Below, piece after piece: positions 35,038 to 48,900 of a DNA stretch of 64,000 bases. The position numbers were made by a program, and so were the translations under genes. Every line of letters begins with the position of its first letter. Position 1 is the first letter of the stretch. The notes beneath the pieces are model-generated. The model was not told where the DNA came from. It did no database searches and saw only the letters and a list, made by a program, of their open reading frames with translations. The DNA comes from Trematomus loennbergii. Lineage: Eukaryota; Chordata; Actinopteri; Perciformes; Nototheniidae. The DNA lies in contig JAAOOA010000026.1 in the NCBI GenBank assembly GCA_012861695.1, positions 15,571,937-15,635,936 of the forward strand, given 5' to 3'.

Positions 35038-38022
35038 TCTTCTCAGTGGGAGTGAGGTCCAGAAGGGATCACAGGGAGATGAGAGTTTTTTAAATTGAGG
35101 TGTCTGGTTTTCTGTAGGCAGACGAGTGTCGGCAATGATTGGTGTCTGCCGACCAGTTCTGCTGCAAAGGTGGAGATTAATGTCAACTAACAGCAAATGT
35201 AATAGCACTGTTTGTTGACTCTGACTCATTTGCCTTTAAACGTGTATTATTCGAGGGAAAAGTGAACTTGGGGAGTGATGAAACAGTAATGTAAAACATG
35301 ATAATAAATGATAATGATAAAAAGACATTGCTGCAGAGACAAATCCCAAGGGTTCTCTTCATGTATCCATACACTCATCTAGAAAACGACAGGCTCTTCT
35401 ACATCTATGAATCGCCTACTAATGTGTTGATATTGGGTCCTGTATCTAAAACCTGTTAAATGTAATTAACATTTTGTCAGTCTAATTCCCCATGAGAGAA
35501 GTGGCCCAGTCCTTTCCAATCTCTCTTGATAATGTGATGTTCAGCGATCATCAGCGCACGTTTACAGCTGTTTGTCTGAGTGAGAATCAAATGCAAATCT
35601 GATTGTTGGCAATGGAGCTTTGTTTGTTGCTGAGTCACATTGCTGTACAATTAGTGGGTTTATTTTCTTTCATTATTCGGTCAGTTATGGGCTACTTTAG
35701 CAATCTCTACATGTCTAACACTCATATATGACTCCAATACAGTTGTGATGTCAGAGGTTATAATTTTGTCTCAATACACATTGTATTGTTTTTATCAAAG
35801 TGGTTTATCTATCTTATTTTGGACTTTGGCAGTATCTTATGTCATTTAGGAAAGTTTATTTCAAATGCAACCTTGTTGTTTGCATTTCTTATTCGTCTTT
35901 TTGTTGATTGAAAAACAATTCAGCTTTGACAACATTGAAAGTTCACGATGTACTCAGAGTTTAATGGCTGCTCTTCTGACTAGACACCATCAGTCAGAGG
36001 TGAATTGCTGCCTACTCAAATTGTCATAATAAAAGTAAAAAAAGTGGTCAAGGACATTCGATTTTTAGGTGGCCATTATCGGCGAGGAAAAATTAAAACT
36101 TTACTTATCTCTTTGCAGCATACTAAGTGGTTTCCCTTTCATTTCCCGAAAAACAATTTACATTGTCATTATAATAATACAATTAGCATTTTTAAGCCAC
36201 TTGCCAATGCACCCATGTTTGGACTTTCTAAATCCAAACTCAATTAACTTCTCAGTCAGCACAGTCTGAGAGCAGTGTTAACCAGATTACTGGCAATTAA
36301 AAAGAGCAAGCTTTGTGTTAAAAATATCGGGGCTTGGCTTTTTAAGGGACTAATGTATTATAATAATAATTCTGCCATGCTTTCTTCTATCACTATTAAT
36401 AAAGAGTGGACATGTTCCTTACTGTGCAATGCGGGGGGCAAAGGCTCACAACGAGACAATAAGAGAGGAGATTATCTAATGCACATATTCATTTTCTTTT
36501 CAGATTGTGGGAGAATGCGGACTTTACAGTGGAATAATTATAAATGTGTTTGTTCTCCGACTAGTGGCAAGACACGTTGCCTAGTGACCAGCAAATCTAT
36601 AGTCCTTGGAAATATACAGTACAGCACTGTGGGTGTAAAACTTGGTTATCTGCTTTACCTTCTTACAAAAGTATTAGAACTTCATATGATATCTTCAATA
36701 GATGATAAGCATTCAGTTATAAGCCTTTGTTTAAAGTCTCTCAATCTCATAAAGGGACAGTCATTTTTTCAGTATACATACGTAGTTGCATTAAATGAGT
36801 TTTGACGTGTGTGACACCTAGCTGTCAGAAGGCATCAGTATCTTCTCCGCTGATGCTCTGCTTTTGGCTCTTTGCCTTCTCGTCTTCAGCAAGTGAAAAA
36901 CATGCTTGGTTGGATTTAGGACATCTGACTCACTCCGCCAGTCAAAAGCATTCCAGTGTTTGGTCAGAAAATGATCCTTTGCTGCCTTGTCTCTTTGCTT
37001 AGGATCATTGTCATAGGGCTACTACAGTATAAGGACATGACCTCCTCAAAAACCACATGAAACTATTGGCTTTGATCTAATAGTCATTGTTATATTTCAA
37101 AACCAATGTGGTGAGAGGTCTTCCCATGTTCACTTGCTTTATAGAATCTGACAGAAGTTATATTTAGATAATATTGTTTGTTTGATCTGTTATGATGATA
37201 TGTTGCCGCAGATCCATTGGATTTACTGAAGTACACATTGAGGTTCCTTTAGGTTTTATGTGACTTTATACTTATTTTCTACTACAGAGACACTACTTTT
37301 TACTCAACAACAATTACTTTACAGCTTTAACTAGTTATTTGATGTTTTTACTATTGTAAGGAGAAAAAAGCCGTCGTCAAGGTGATATAATTATCTTTGT
37401 GGTATTGTGACAGCAGTTCACACAATTCTTTTTCTCAAGATTTGTATTCAGTCAGTTGATGAATATAAAAAATGTTCAGGCAATGTTTCCAGAATACAAA
37501 TAATGATTAACTTAAGGAAGAGCCAGGTAGTTGTGTTGACTATTCATTGCATAGAGAAAACGATTATTGTGAAGGTGATTTAATGAGCTCTTCGTTATTG
37601 TAGCAGCAACAATCAATTGATTAAGGAAGAATATTATCAGGGAATTGATTCGTGATAAAAAAGTAATAATTAGCTTCTCTATAGGCCCTGTGAGTAAGAG
37701 CCAGGTACACCATCAGTAGAAGATATTTCGCTTTATGAACCACTGAGCAACTTTCTTGGGAACAAAAGGGTCCCCAGCTCTATTTCTGTACCCAATTTGT
37801 CTTTTTTTCTTTATTCTACTATTTCAACAATTAGACAATTTCCGAAAATCAAACAAATTAGTAGAAGCGGAAGGGCAGAAAGCATAGCTTATACAGAGGT
37901 AGCTCTCCCGTTAGTCATCCATTTGCAGGATAAAGAAAAAAAGAATGAAATACCCACACTTTCTCTTTATACGTCCACGTTGCATTCACACAAACTCCCA
38001 CAGCTCACCCCCCACTGCTCAC

Positions 38023-38212
38023 CATGGCCAGCGGCACGATGCCCCCCAGGTCCTGCGGTGCCAGGCGGATGAGAGTCGGCACCTCACTGGTCAGAGTACG
38101 GGTGAGGGGGTACTCCACCTGCCACGTCACCTCCCGTCCCCCCTGAGTCACCACCAGCCCGTTCACCTCCAGGTCCACCTGCAGCACCCGCTGGTAGCCC
38201 GGTGCCTCCGCC
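38023..38212 (-). CDS. tmem132: TMEM132 exon with VTWQVEY motif
   Basis: This 190-bp exon encodes ectodomain sequence running from AEAPGYQRVLQVDLEV through VTWQVEYP to GGIVPLAM. The VTWQVEY and GIVPLAM motifs are family hallmarks of the middle extracellular region. The first base completes an Arg codon started in exon 59242-59385; the exon ends cleanly on ATG before gtgagc. The acceptor is odd: its polypyrimidine tract is a run of 13 C bases directly followed by GCAG. The exon is GC-rich compared with the surrounding intron, as is usual for fish coding exons. An approximately 380-bp tandem duplication lies just upstream in the intron. Confidence 0.92.
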
Positions 38213-38216
38213 CTGC

Positions 38217-38229
38217 GGGGGGGGGGGGG
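38217..38229. repeat. G13 run forming the acceptor polypyrimidine tract of exon 38023-38212
   Basis: On the minus strand this is C13 followed by GC and the AG acceptor. Length variation here would directly change the splice acceptor. Confidence 0.9.
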
Positions 38230-38328
38230 AGAAGATGGGTGTCAGGAGCAGGTTAAGATAAAGAGAGAGTGGCAGGAGGCAGGAGATAAAGAAGGATACA
38301 TGCTGGCACAAGTGAACGACTGACAAAG

Positions 38329-39060
38329 AAATGTTCTGGGGAGACAAAAGAGATGAGAAGGTTGCAGTAAAGTGAAACCATGGAATAGTGTGAGAAAAGT
38401 ACAACAAGTTGACTATGAATGAAGAGAAGGAGAAAGATTGGAAGGAAAATGGTCTTTATTGTCCATTAACAGGAGATAGACTGAAAGACTGAGACAGAAT
38501 TGTACATTTAAATCCAGTTCAAAGAGAATATAACACAAATATTTATATAAAATGATTTCACTGTGCAGATGCTGCATGGGGATATGCTTTCTTTTAGTCA
38601 AAGTATCCCTCATCTCACTATCTGATATGAAACTAATCACGGCGCAGTTGAAATTCATTCTCACATCCACACAGAAACAACTAAAGAAAAGAAAATGTTG
38701 GGGGGGGGGGGGGGGGAGGAGAGACAAAATAGATGAGAAAGTTGCAAAGTAAAAGTAAAGTGAAACCATGGAATAGTGTTAGAAAAGAATGTGGAAGGAG
38801 ACAGATTGAGGGGAAACAGAAGGGAAATGGTCTTTATTGTCCATTAACAGGAGATGGACTGAAAGACTGAGATTGAATTGTACATTTAAATCCGGTTTAA
38901 AGAGAATGTAACACAAATCTTTATTCATACACAATGATTACGCTGTGCAGATGCTGCATGTGGATATTCTATCTTTTAGTCAACGTATCCCTCATCTGGC
39001 TATCTGATATGAAACTAATCACAGCGCCGTTGAAATTCATTCTCACATCAGAACTAACTA
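38329..39060. repeat. Tandem duplication, two copies of about 380 bp
   Basis: Copy one spans about 38329-38700 and copy two about 38701-39060. Shared phrases include gtgaaaccatggaatagtgt, tctttattgtccattaacag, tgcagatgctgcatg and gatatgaaactaatcac, spaced 378-388 bp apart. The copies differ at many single bases and small indels, so the duplication is not recent. A run of about 17 G lies at the junction (38700-38716). It sits in the intron just upstream of exon 38023-38212. Confidence 0.88.
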
Positions 39061-39931
39061 CAAAAAAGCAATTTATTTTTTTCCTATTTTCCTACTATGG
39101 AGCTTCTCTTGCAGAGATTGCCAGGGCCAGGCGAATGATTTCAGCTGATGGAGATGCAAACAAAGCAGAGAAAAACAATGAATGCGAAATAAAATCCTCC
39201 TAACGTATTGATTTGCTGAGCGCTGGCTTTGATCAAGCTGCCGCCTCTCCCTCAGGTGTTCTCTGTCACAGTCATAACGCCACGCAACACCTTTTCTATA
39301 AACCGTACACAGATATGCAAGGTGTCTTAAAGAATACAATTTGCACTTCGGGGATGTGGAATGAGCTCATGAACTTAAACATGTTGTGTAAAGTACAGTA
39401 AAGGCAATACATATTTGTTTGTGTCCTCTGAGTTAGTATAAAGTTGTTTTCAATGTATATCATCATTTTATTAATTTCTCTCATGAGAAGTATGTTTGTT
39501 GTTTAGTTGTCACACTATTAAAACAAGCCTGGAGAGAGCCCAAACTGAGCATGAGGAAGCGGGGGGTGTTGGGGGTAAGATCCAAGGTTTTCCTTGAACA
39601 TATTTTGGCCAAGCCTCTATTTAAAACCCCCACCCAACTCCCCCTTATGTGTTCAAACTTCAGACGCTAGCCTCACTTCAAAGTGCCGATTTAAAGGACC
39701 CACTCTGGTAGAAAAGTAGAAGGGAAAACAGATTTGGAAGCTGAAAACCAGCGTGGATGAAAACAGCTCGGATATCAATTCTGGGTCAAGCGGAAAAGAT
39801 CTTCTGTTTCAGTGGGTAATGTTTTGAACTTTGCTAAATGTGTTTCTTAATGCCACCGAGAAGGTTTGGCTCGAGGGCAATCAAAGCTTATTATAGGTGT
39901 TTATCTGGCCACAGTGAGTGCTATTATACAG

Positions 39932-40060
39932 GTCAAGTCAATTTTATTTATCCAGCCCGATACACAAAATAACACATATTCCTCAGGGGGTTTACAGACT
40001 GTATAAAACACCCTCTGTCCATAGACCTAGCAGCATATATAAGGAACCTCTTTCCCCCTA
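39932..40060. repeat. Teleost interspersed repeat fragment
   Basis: The phrases gtcaagtcaattttattta, cctcagggggtttacagact and acaccctctgtccatagacc are typical of a dispersed fish repeat, recognised from memory. There are no terminal repeats or coding sequence. Confidence 0.5.
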
Positions 40061-43000
40061 AAAAAACAAAACAGAAAGAGCAGGTACACCACAGTTGTTG
40101 GCTGTATTTGTGATATTGTTCACAATTTTTACCTAAAACACATTTGTAACACTTATATCCCCCCAAATAAACAACTTTCTCTAAAAGAAAAAAGGTGGAG
40201 GGAGTTGATATTTTTGTTATTGTCAATAAAATCCCATGACATTGACAATAAATTACTTTTCCATGGAGCGCCATTATTGTCAAAAAAAGTCAAAAATACA
40301 CAAGTCGAACCCAACGTTGTACGGTGCATCTCAACATACACCGCCCTGATGCTTTATATACTCATTAGTGCACCAAATGTGTATTAATCCGCTGCTGAAA
40401 ATAGTCCCAGACAAATGCAATATTAACTCCTGTGTGAACAATGCTTGTTAAAACCTACTGTGCACTGCCGCTAACAGATATTACATTTTTTTTTTTAATG
40501 AAACTCTATATATACATGTGACCTGTTTTCAAAGATATTCAGAATAACTGAATGGTCATGGGGCTGAGCACCACGAGCAGCATTTTAAGTTTTGAAAACC
40601 GGCTCTCCTACACATTTGGTTTTGGTCTTTTAATGGGATCCCTAGTTAATTCAGAGGCGTGTAATGGAATGTGTTGATAAAAACATATTTCCTGCCTTAT
40701 CCTTTAAATAGAAATAGTTTTTGAATATGCAATCAAGACGTTACATACATGTTTCTGCAAAGAATGCAAGAAAATAGATATTTCTACCACACTCACCATC
40801 CCATCATTCCCAAACAATCCCGACTAAATACATATCTCTGTAAAACTGTAAAAATGATTAGGGACAAAATTGTGAAAATAAAAAGCCAAATATTTCCATT
40901 GCCAAATATTTCTGCAACATTTGTTGACAGATGACAAAATTACTGGAATAACAGGAAACATTATGTTTGCAATTTCTAATCATCTTTTCATGCGGGATGC
41001 CGTTTACACATTTCTAGGCTCATTTTGGCTTTTTGAAATCCATTTCCTTTTTATGAAAATCAAAAATCAAAATCAAAACAGAGGAACTGCTGTGAGCAAA
41101 AATATCTCCAACAACAAATATTGAAGGTTTAAATTCTAAATACAATACTGCATGTTTGATGTAACTTTTAGTTGTTGGCTTTGGGTCAATAGCTTACTGA
41201 AGATCGAGTCCAGACATTTTCTCGTTTTCTCTTCAGAGATTCAGAGTGCTACGGAGGCCCAGTGGGGTTTCCTCTGCTGCCTGACACCATGCTGGGCTCA
41301 GGGGCAGCGACTGCAGTGATTATGTGCTTTACGCTTATGGTCTACAATCAATTATCTGCAACAGAGTGTCGTGCTTTACAAAGAAGCTGCAAACAATCAG
41401 AGCGTGAGTGCTGAACACTACAATACGCCTCTTCACTCCCTATTTAATCAGTCTTTTTTTGTTTTTCTCTTGTCTTATTTGCTTTCTTGTCTGCCCTTTT
41501 TCACTTACCTGCAGTGTCATGTTGCTCCCAATAGAGGGCAGTTTTCTCTCACCCTCACCCGTTCCAACAGCTTGTGTTTGAGATGATGAATGCTTGCATC
41601 CCACTGGTAGTAAAGGACAGCCTTTGCTTTTTGCTAACATGTGCCCTTTTCTTAGAGAGATTTCCTTCACAATTCAATACACCCACTGGCAACTGTCACT
41701 CCTCTGCCTTCAGGTGGACGCATAAACAAAGGCAAAACAAAGAACGGAAAGACATTTAAAAGGGGTTCAATAAAAGCAAAATGTCTACCGAGATAACAAA
41801 TTGACAGTGCCACTACAGATGCCAACATTGACAATACCCCGGTATCATAGCAGTTGTGTTGTGCGGGAAAATCAGTCATGTCACTTTAAGGTTTCTCCAT
41901 TGTCAGTCCTATTGTTGGGTGTGAAAGCACAAGAAGAGAAAGGTAAAAGTATCCATTTAGAGGATAAGGCGTTCAGAAATATCTCAAACACGCCGTTGTA
42001 GTAACAAAGGGGCTCTGAACAGCAACAACGGGAAATTACAAGAATTACATTTCTTTTGATAGAAAACAGGGAAATAAAGGGGAGCAGAGCAACACAAAAG
42101 CCCCGTTAAACATGCGGCCATGTTTTCCTCATTTCACTCTTAACACCTCCGTGGGTATCTGGCTCTGAGAATAGGTAGAGAAAGAACAAGTCTGCCGTCT
42201 CTTTTGGAGACCCGAGTTGTTTCCTTTCATGCACCGCGGTGATTTTAGCACTAACAACAATGATACATCAAAGACCTGAATCTTCTTCAACACAGACATC
42301 GACAGCGCGTCCGACAATAGAGGAAGGGAGGGAGACAGGTTGTGTACAGTTTGTAAGAACTAACACCTCAAAAGCTCAGTTTAGGAGAAAGAGGAGGGTT
42401 ATTTTGTCAATAATGGGAGTCAGAAGACGACGGTTTAACTTCAAAAACTCATTTTCTCAGCCAGTGTGAGGACATGCTATACACTTAACTAATAATGGTT
42501 GCCCATGACAATTTTTTGTTTTGTCCGGGTCAGATTTCTGTGCTGGATTTTCCTCTTAGTCAGAGTTGTTGTTTGATGTGCTGAGAATGGGCTGTTTGTG
42601 ATCTTGACACACACTTTTTTCAGTGTCTGAGGGTCAGACAAACAAGAGAGGAGGACATCTGCGTTGAACGTGCATTCCAAGAATTTCTTTTTGCCGATGC
42701 ATTCCAATGATTCCAAAACGATGACAGATTTCATATTTCCTAAGACTTCTTCTGTGTTGCTGTTAATTTATCAGCAGATGGATTAATTGGTGTGGCATAA
42801 TGTCTGCTGTTGGCGGTCTTGATATTTTCCTCATTAGTCTCTGAATGAAACAGTTATGACTTTGCAGCAATTTTCAGATTTCTTGTGAGATTTTCAATTA
42901 TTTTAAAGTGGTAGCAAACAAATATTTTCACAGTAATGTCCCCTGAAGACTGGGCTGTGGTATGTTTGGCATTTTAGCTTAAAAATATATATTTTGTTGA

Positions 43001-43984
43001 TTTAAAAACTACTTTTATCCTCCTAGCAAGTATACTTCTTGGTGCAAACCGGGTGTCAACGGAAAGATTGTGCTGAAAAAACAGTACAGAATGCACAGTG
43101 TCCTTGGCCATAATGTATAATATGAATGTATCAGGTATAATACTATAATTGGAGATTAGCAGTAATTACACAAAGTAGGTGTGACGGTGGGCCATCTGTG
43201 TTTACATTATTGTATGGAAGGGCCTATATTTGAATCTCTGCAAAACCTTACTTTCAGTTGATAATTTATATTTTATTTTAAAGAATGACACAGATAACTT
43301 TTAATGGACCTCATCAGCTTTTCTCAAGGAGGGCAACTATTTTACAGCTTTGCACATAAAGTTTTATTCCAAACTGCGCCAGGAGAGAAATAGTTCCACT
43401 GTCAAACTCCCCATAAACCAGCACTTGTTTCTTCTGTTTCTGTATGGATTAAACAAATAAGTTATTAGTTAATTAGAAAGCTTTAAAGAAGACTTGGCGT
43501 GTTTGAACCTTTTCCAGGCAATCTGTTTCCCCTGCTGTCTGTACTTATCTGATTGACTCTCTGTCTCTGCTCCATATGCACAGATATGAGCGTGGTATGA
43601 TCCACTCTCAGAAGAAAGCACTTCCAAAACATGTCAAACTGTTCGTTGAATGTCAGTTCTCATTGTGCTGGGAAGATGTTTTGGCAAGATGTAATTACTG
43701 TTCTTTATTGCTCCCCGAGTGCCCTGTATGTGGTGGCACAGATGATTTGCTTGTGCAGCTCTTTTAATTATTTGTAGTTCACTTACCCTCCAGCTGTGTG
43801 GCTGAGTGATCTGCGTATTTGGAGTCCGATTTCTCTCGAACAAATACATCTTGATTCTAATCGTTTTGGAAGACCACATGGGGAGTCGTATGATATCTCC
43901 AATGACTGAAACCTCGCCCCAACAGGAGCTCCATCTGCTGCTTCCCACAGTGTAGTTATAAAGGTCACTGCACAATAACAGTGC

Positions 43985-44260
43985 AATACCTCAGACTACC
44001 TTAGCTCATCCCAAGTGTGCGTAATGAGCTCATTTAGGCTGATGTAGTTGGGGGTCATTAGAATATAATGATTAATAAATTAGGATCTGGTGTAGCAGAA
44101 ACCATATTTTGCGTGTGCGCATCCCAAGAGAGTCCTGCTGCCTCTCTAATGAGTTTCACTATCTCAGGTCTAATATATGTCTCTTTTCCCCATATGATGC
44201 TAATGAGATCCAATCGAAACCCTCTATCGCTGGGGAACAGCCAACCTGAAATGCAACGTT
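43985..44260. promoter_or_regulatory. Candidate conserved non-coding element
   Basis: The stretch is unique with gcgtaatgagctcattta, gtcattagaatataatgatt, ctctaatgagtttcac and gatgctaatgagatcc, i.e. repeated TAATGAG cores in a low-repeat context. Unverified. Confidence 0.3.
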
Positions 44261-45839
44261 ACGTTATAGTTTGGAGAAGGTTGTTACAAGCAAATTATAA
44301 AGGCAGTCATTGGAGGCCCTGCAGGTTTTTTTTGGGGGGGTTATTGAAGCAAGGAAGGGTGACAGATCACAGAATAAACAAAAAGTGCAAAAATAGCTGA
44401 AATGGTGTTTGTTATAATGACTGAAACAAGACAAATATGTTCCCAATGACGCAGCTCAGTGACGTGTGACAGTTGTTAGTAAGAAATACGCTGAGTTTAT
44501 TAAACTTGTGCTCTGCAATCCTAACCTTGGGGCGGGGGGCTCTCCATCCACTGATGCCTGTTTCATCTGTGTGGAATGGATGTGTTTATGGAGCGATAAA
44601 CGTTGACATGTGACAGACAGATAATGAAAGAGATCATAAAACGAAACCATGTCAAGAGGCAGATGAAACGTAAAATAACCAATTTATGTATGCTGGAGAT
44701 TTCCCCCAGGATCTATCAAACCCGCGACGTCAGCCCTGTCCCTGTCAGTACAGATTAGTTTGCTTTAACAGTCGACCCGCAGTGTAAAAGAGATGGGGGC
44801 GCCGCTGGAGAAAACACTAACAGAGAAATAGTTCAGTTTTTCTCCCAAATTGCCTTTTGGACTGTCTCTTCTTCAGTATTTTCTGAATTACCCCCCTCTG
44901 TTTTTTTCTGTTGCTGCTGCATCTCTGCTCTCTCAACTGCCCAGAGGTCTGCAGTAGTTTATTTCTCTCTCATATTTCCCCTATATTCCCCTCAAACGGT
45001 GTGTGAAATGAGAGGATTCAGGCTTCCTGCATGAAACAGATGCGGCTTCATGCATCAACCAATCAAAAGGCGGTGTCGCCACTCTGCACCGTATCGCCCA
45101 TCAGAGCCGGTAAAAGTGGCAGAGAAAACAGACATTTCCTGGGAAATTGGAGATGTTAAAATGGTGCAAAGAAAATTCCACGGTGAGCTCATCTTCTAAG
45201 AGTTCTATCGGAGTCAGATAATAAACAGAAAGACAATGCTTTTTTGTTTTACTCGCAACCAAATCATCATCTAAAATGTTATGCATTGAATTCGAAATTA
45301 GACACTGTCTCAAATGCAGTCTTCATAAAATAAATGTGATTTTCTTTTTGTCTGGCTATATTTTTTATTATCATATAGCAACAGGGTTTGTGAAAATGTC
45401 TAATACCTTCACAATCAAACACTTTTGCATTTTTATAAAAAGTATTGTCTCATAGATATTCTATTTGTATGTAACTAGACAAAGGATTTAAGCACACAGT
45501 GTTTTAATATCAACTTAATGGAGTCTACTTTACAATGATTCACTGCTACATTCTTGTTAAAGTCCTTCTCTTCCAAAAGAAAAGCATGTCTACACTCGCT
45601 GCAAGACATTTACTGTCAACGTGTTTGTTTTCCCCGCAATCGGTCATAAACCAGAAGTACAGATCTATTTCACGAGGCGAATAGGAGAGGGACGAGCAGA
45701 TCAAAGGTTGCAAACAAACTCCCACTCACTGTCGAAATTAGAAAAATACATTCGTATGCTTCGTGTTGGTGCTTGACCTTCATCAGGCAAAATCCTGCAA
45801 TCAATTGGTCAGTCCATTATTTTTTTTTCTGAATGCTTT

Positions 45840-45935
45840 TCACTTTTGTACAAAATATGATGGTCCCCAGAGGATGAATTGAAAGGATTTTGTTGATCCC
45901 TTGACTTTACTGAAGTCGATGGATCAGTACAGACA
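45840..45935 (-). repeat. Fragment of the repeat seen at 52.0-52.5 kb, inverted
   Basis: The phrases gtacaaaatatgatggtccc, ccagaggatgaatt and gttgatcccttgac read as the complement of the end of the repeat at 52320-52450. Similarity is patchy. Confidence 0.45.
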
Positions 45936-48900
45936 TGCAAGTACACCTCTTCAGTAATTGAAAAGGTCTATGTTCATTTGTAGATAGGATTTGTTACCTT
46001 TTTCCCTCAACATAGATCTACAACACGGGACACAATTCTCCTTTTGTGCGCCTAACCATCCATCCTGTGCTATAATACAACTCCCACATTACCAGTGACT
46101 GTATTTGTTATCCGTTGTATACTTTTAAAATAACAATGGGTTATTCATTTCAAACAGGGAGTACCACAGCTTGTTTGTAGCCTTAAAAAATAAAAGCTTT
46201 TAACCTTTTTAAGACAGAAATAAATGCAGCCTCTTTAAACACTTTGAACATCAGTGTTTACTTACCTCTGAGTCAGCTACACTATAGTGCGAGATTAAAG
46301 AAATTGCAGCGGTGAGTGAAAATGTGTTTTTCATTCAGTCTCCCTGGACATATAATATTTCAAACGAGCTGTTGAGAGCCCAACAAACGCTGATGGGAGC
46401 CACCCAAAACCACCATGACCTCTGTTGGACTCAGTGTAAACCCAGTCGGTGGTCACCATCACGCTGTAGACAGTGATTACAATACAACACAATCAATCAG
46501 CGTAGAACCACCATCTTCTATCCCCCTATTGATTTCTGTGAGCTCTAGGAGTATTAGTAAAATTCTCCAGAGGGCCATGGTGCTTATCCCGGACAATAAG
46601 ATCAACGCAGTGTGACTGGCTTATCTCCCCCCCCCTTTGGAGTTTAAACTCTCCACTAGAAATGACACTTCTTCTTTCCTTGTTACTCACACATATACAC
46701 CCAAAGATGACAAGGGATTAGATATAAATTTTCATTATGTGCCGCTCAGTTTCTGCCTGCTTATGTTAAATCTCACCATGATTTTAAGCTTTATGTATCG
46801 CGGCTCGAGAGGTATCTATTTGATCTGATACTGGAGTTTTCTTATGTTATTTTGAACTTTCATCTTTTTGTCTTTACTTTTTGCTTCCCACTCACTTTGC
46901 TTTGTTCACCAATTCATTTTTTTTTCCTTGCTTTGAATCAATGTATGTCTCAATGTGCCACATCGTTGTGGGAACAGAGGAAGTTTGCCATCTATTCACT
47001 CCACGCCAACCCATTTTACTTGTCTTTCCTATTCTGCTCTCATAGGAGCTTCACTTGATATATTATGCAGGTCTATCATGTAAGAAGTGAAGGCCAAACA
47101 GAGCATTTGAATGTCTGAAAAAAGTATTTTTAGTCCTTTTTTTCTCTGATATTCTTTGCTTGTGGTCTGTGGGGTCTGCCAATTGGAATATAGATGACCT
47201 CAAATAGCCACAAGCAGTATGAAGCAATATACTAATACATTTGTGTGTCTTCATTTCAGGGCTGTGTAGAAATGTAACGTTAGGTCAAGCTGAATGAGAA
47301 ACAGTGGCAACACATTAAGACACATGTAAAACAAATCTATCAGCAATTCTACCACAGATAAGTAAAGGTTACATCTATACGATTCTAGGGCCAGAGGCAT
47401 ACATTATGTTGTCACCGCAAGAGGACCTTGTTTACTGTAAGTGGTAGAAAGATGTATCCTCTAGTCGCAGATTAAAAAATAAAAAAGCAGGCAGATAGTA
47501 TGTCAAACTGATGTACCGGTCTATGAAGACTGGATATTTGTATTTGAAAATGGCTGTAAATAAATAAATCAAATGTACAAATAAAACATCAGTTTCTGAT
47601 CTTGGGATACCACAAGAGAGTTTTGGCAGAAAAAAGGGTTTGGAAGTCAGTGGATTATATTGAATTTTTTTTGTGTGAAGTGTAGTGGTGTTTTTCAGAA
47701 GTTTCTTTGAAGATGCCTGTTTGTCTGGCCTCTCTTATTCTCTAATGAGGTCTCCATTTATTTATGAGTGAGGCTGACTCATATATTGTTGTTTTCTTTA
47801 AATGTTGACAGGTAATCTTTTGCTTTGTTTTACCTTGTTTTACTTGTTTCTCAGTAAATCAATATGACTGATATCCCTCATTGGAAGATTTAGCAGGGTT
47901 TGTGCTTCCATAGAAATGGTTAGATGAGCTCTGAATGCATTTTGGTTTTGGTTTGGATTGCTGTATGCTTAAAATGTGACGACATCGTGTTTGCATTTCA
48001 GGGTTTTACACGTCTCTTCTATGTAATGCATGCTTTTATAAGCAGGTTTTCCCTTGAACCGATCCAGTTCCATCAATAAACCCGGGATGATTCGTGTCTG
48101 CAAATCTCCCTCTCAGCCTCTCTCACACACACACTCTGGACGCATGTGCACACAAGCGTAAACAAACAAACAAACCGACTGCTCCGTGGTTCAGTTTATT
48201 ACGGTGGTGTATCTGGACAGGGTTAATAAGAATGCTGGCCCCACCGCGACCCCTTGCTGACCCGAACCTTTACTTCTGCTCCCTTGCCTCATTAATCTGT
48301 AAACAGAAGCCTCTCCTCCTCACCCACTGGACGAGCTGGGGGATTGATGCGAGAGGGAGAGGCACATGGTTTCTTATTTTGCCGTCCCTTTACATTTCTC
48401 TCCATCTGGTGTTGAACACAACGGTTGAGCAAACAACTCTCAAAGGTGTATGTCCTCGTTTATTACCTACACACACTGATGCACACCAACATGCACAAAA
48501 AGAACACGGAATTCTGAATGATAGCTAGCAAACAAGCTGAAAATGTTCTAACCAAAAGCATGTTTACCATAAGTAAAAGAAATACATATTTGACCTATAA
48601 ATACTTGTCTTTGTTTATAATTTAGTATGAGATCTATATTAGCTTCTCTCTATCAGGGCCGCCACTTATGATTGATTTCATTTGCAATAGTTATTATTCT
48701 CAGGGTTAGGCAAATCATTGTTTAATCAACAACATGTCTCCCAGAATCAGGATTGATTTTGGATTGCTAGATTTGTCTGACTATGATCCATAATCCTAAA
48801 AGGGGTTCATTACAGAAACATGTATGACAAAGAACAGCACCAAATGCTTTCACCAGAAGCAATTTAAACAACTAATCGATTACAGAAACAGTTTCAGATT

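Noticed and set aside
36275..36805. 176-codon plus-strand ORF
   Set aside because: It is the longest unassigned ORF, but has no recognisable domain, lies in an AT-rich intron and has chance-like composition.
37945..38256. Plus-strand ORFs across the exon at 38023-38212
   Set aside because: They are shadows of a GC-rich exon whose minus-strand reading carries VTWQVEY and correct splice sites.
40210..40250. Small inverted repeat tattgtcaat / attgacaata
   Set aside because: It has 10-bp arms only, no flanking structure, and is expected by chance in AT-rich intron sequence.
48094..48528. 144-codon plus-strand ORF
   Set aside because: It starts in a CT/CA-rich stretch and has no domain or splice context; likely chance.
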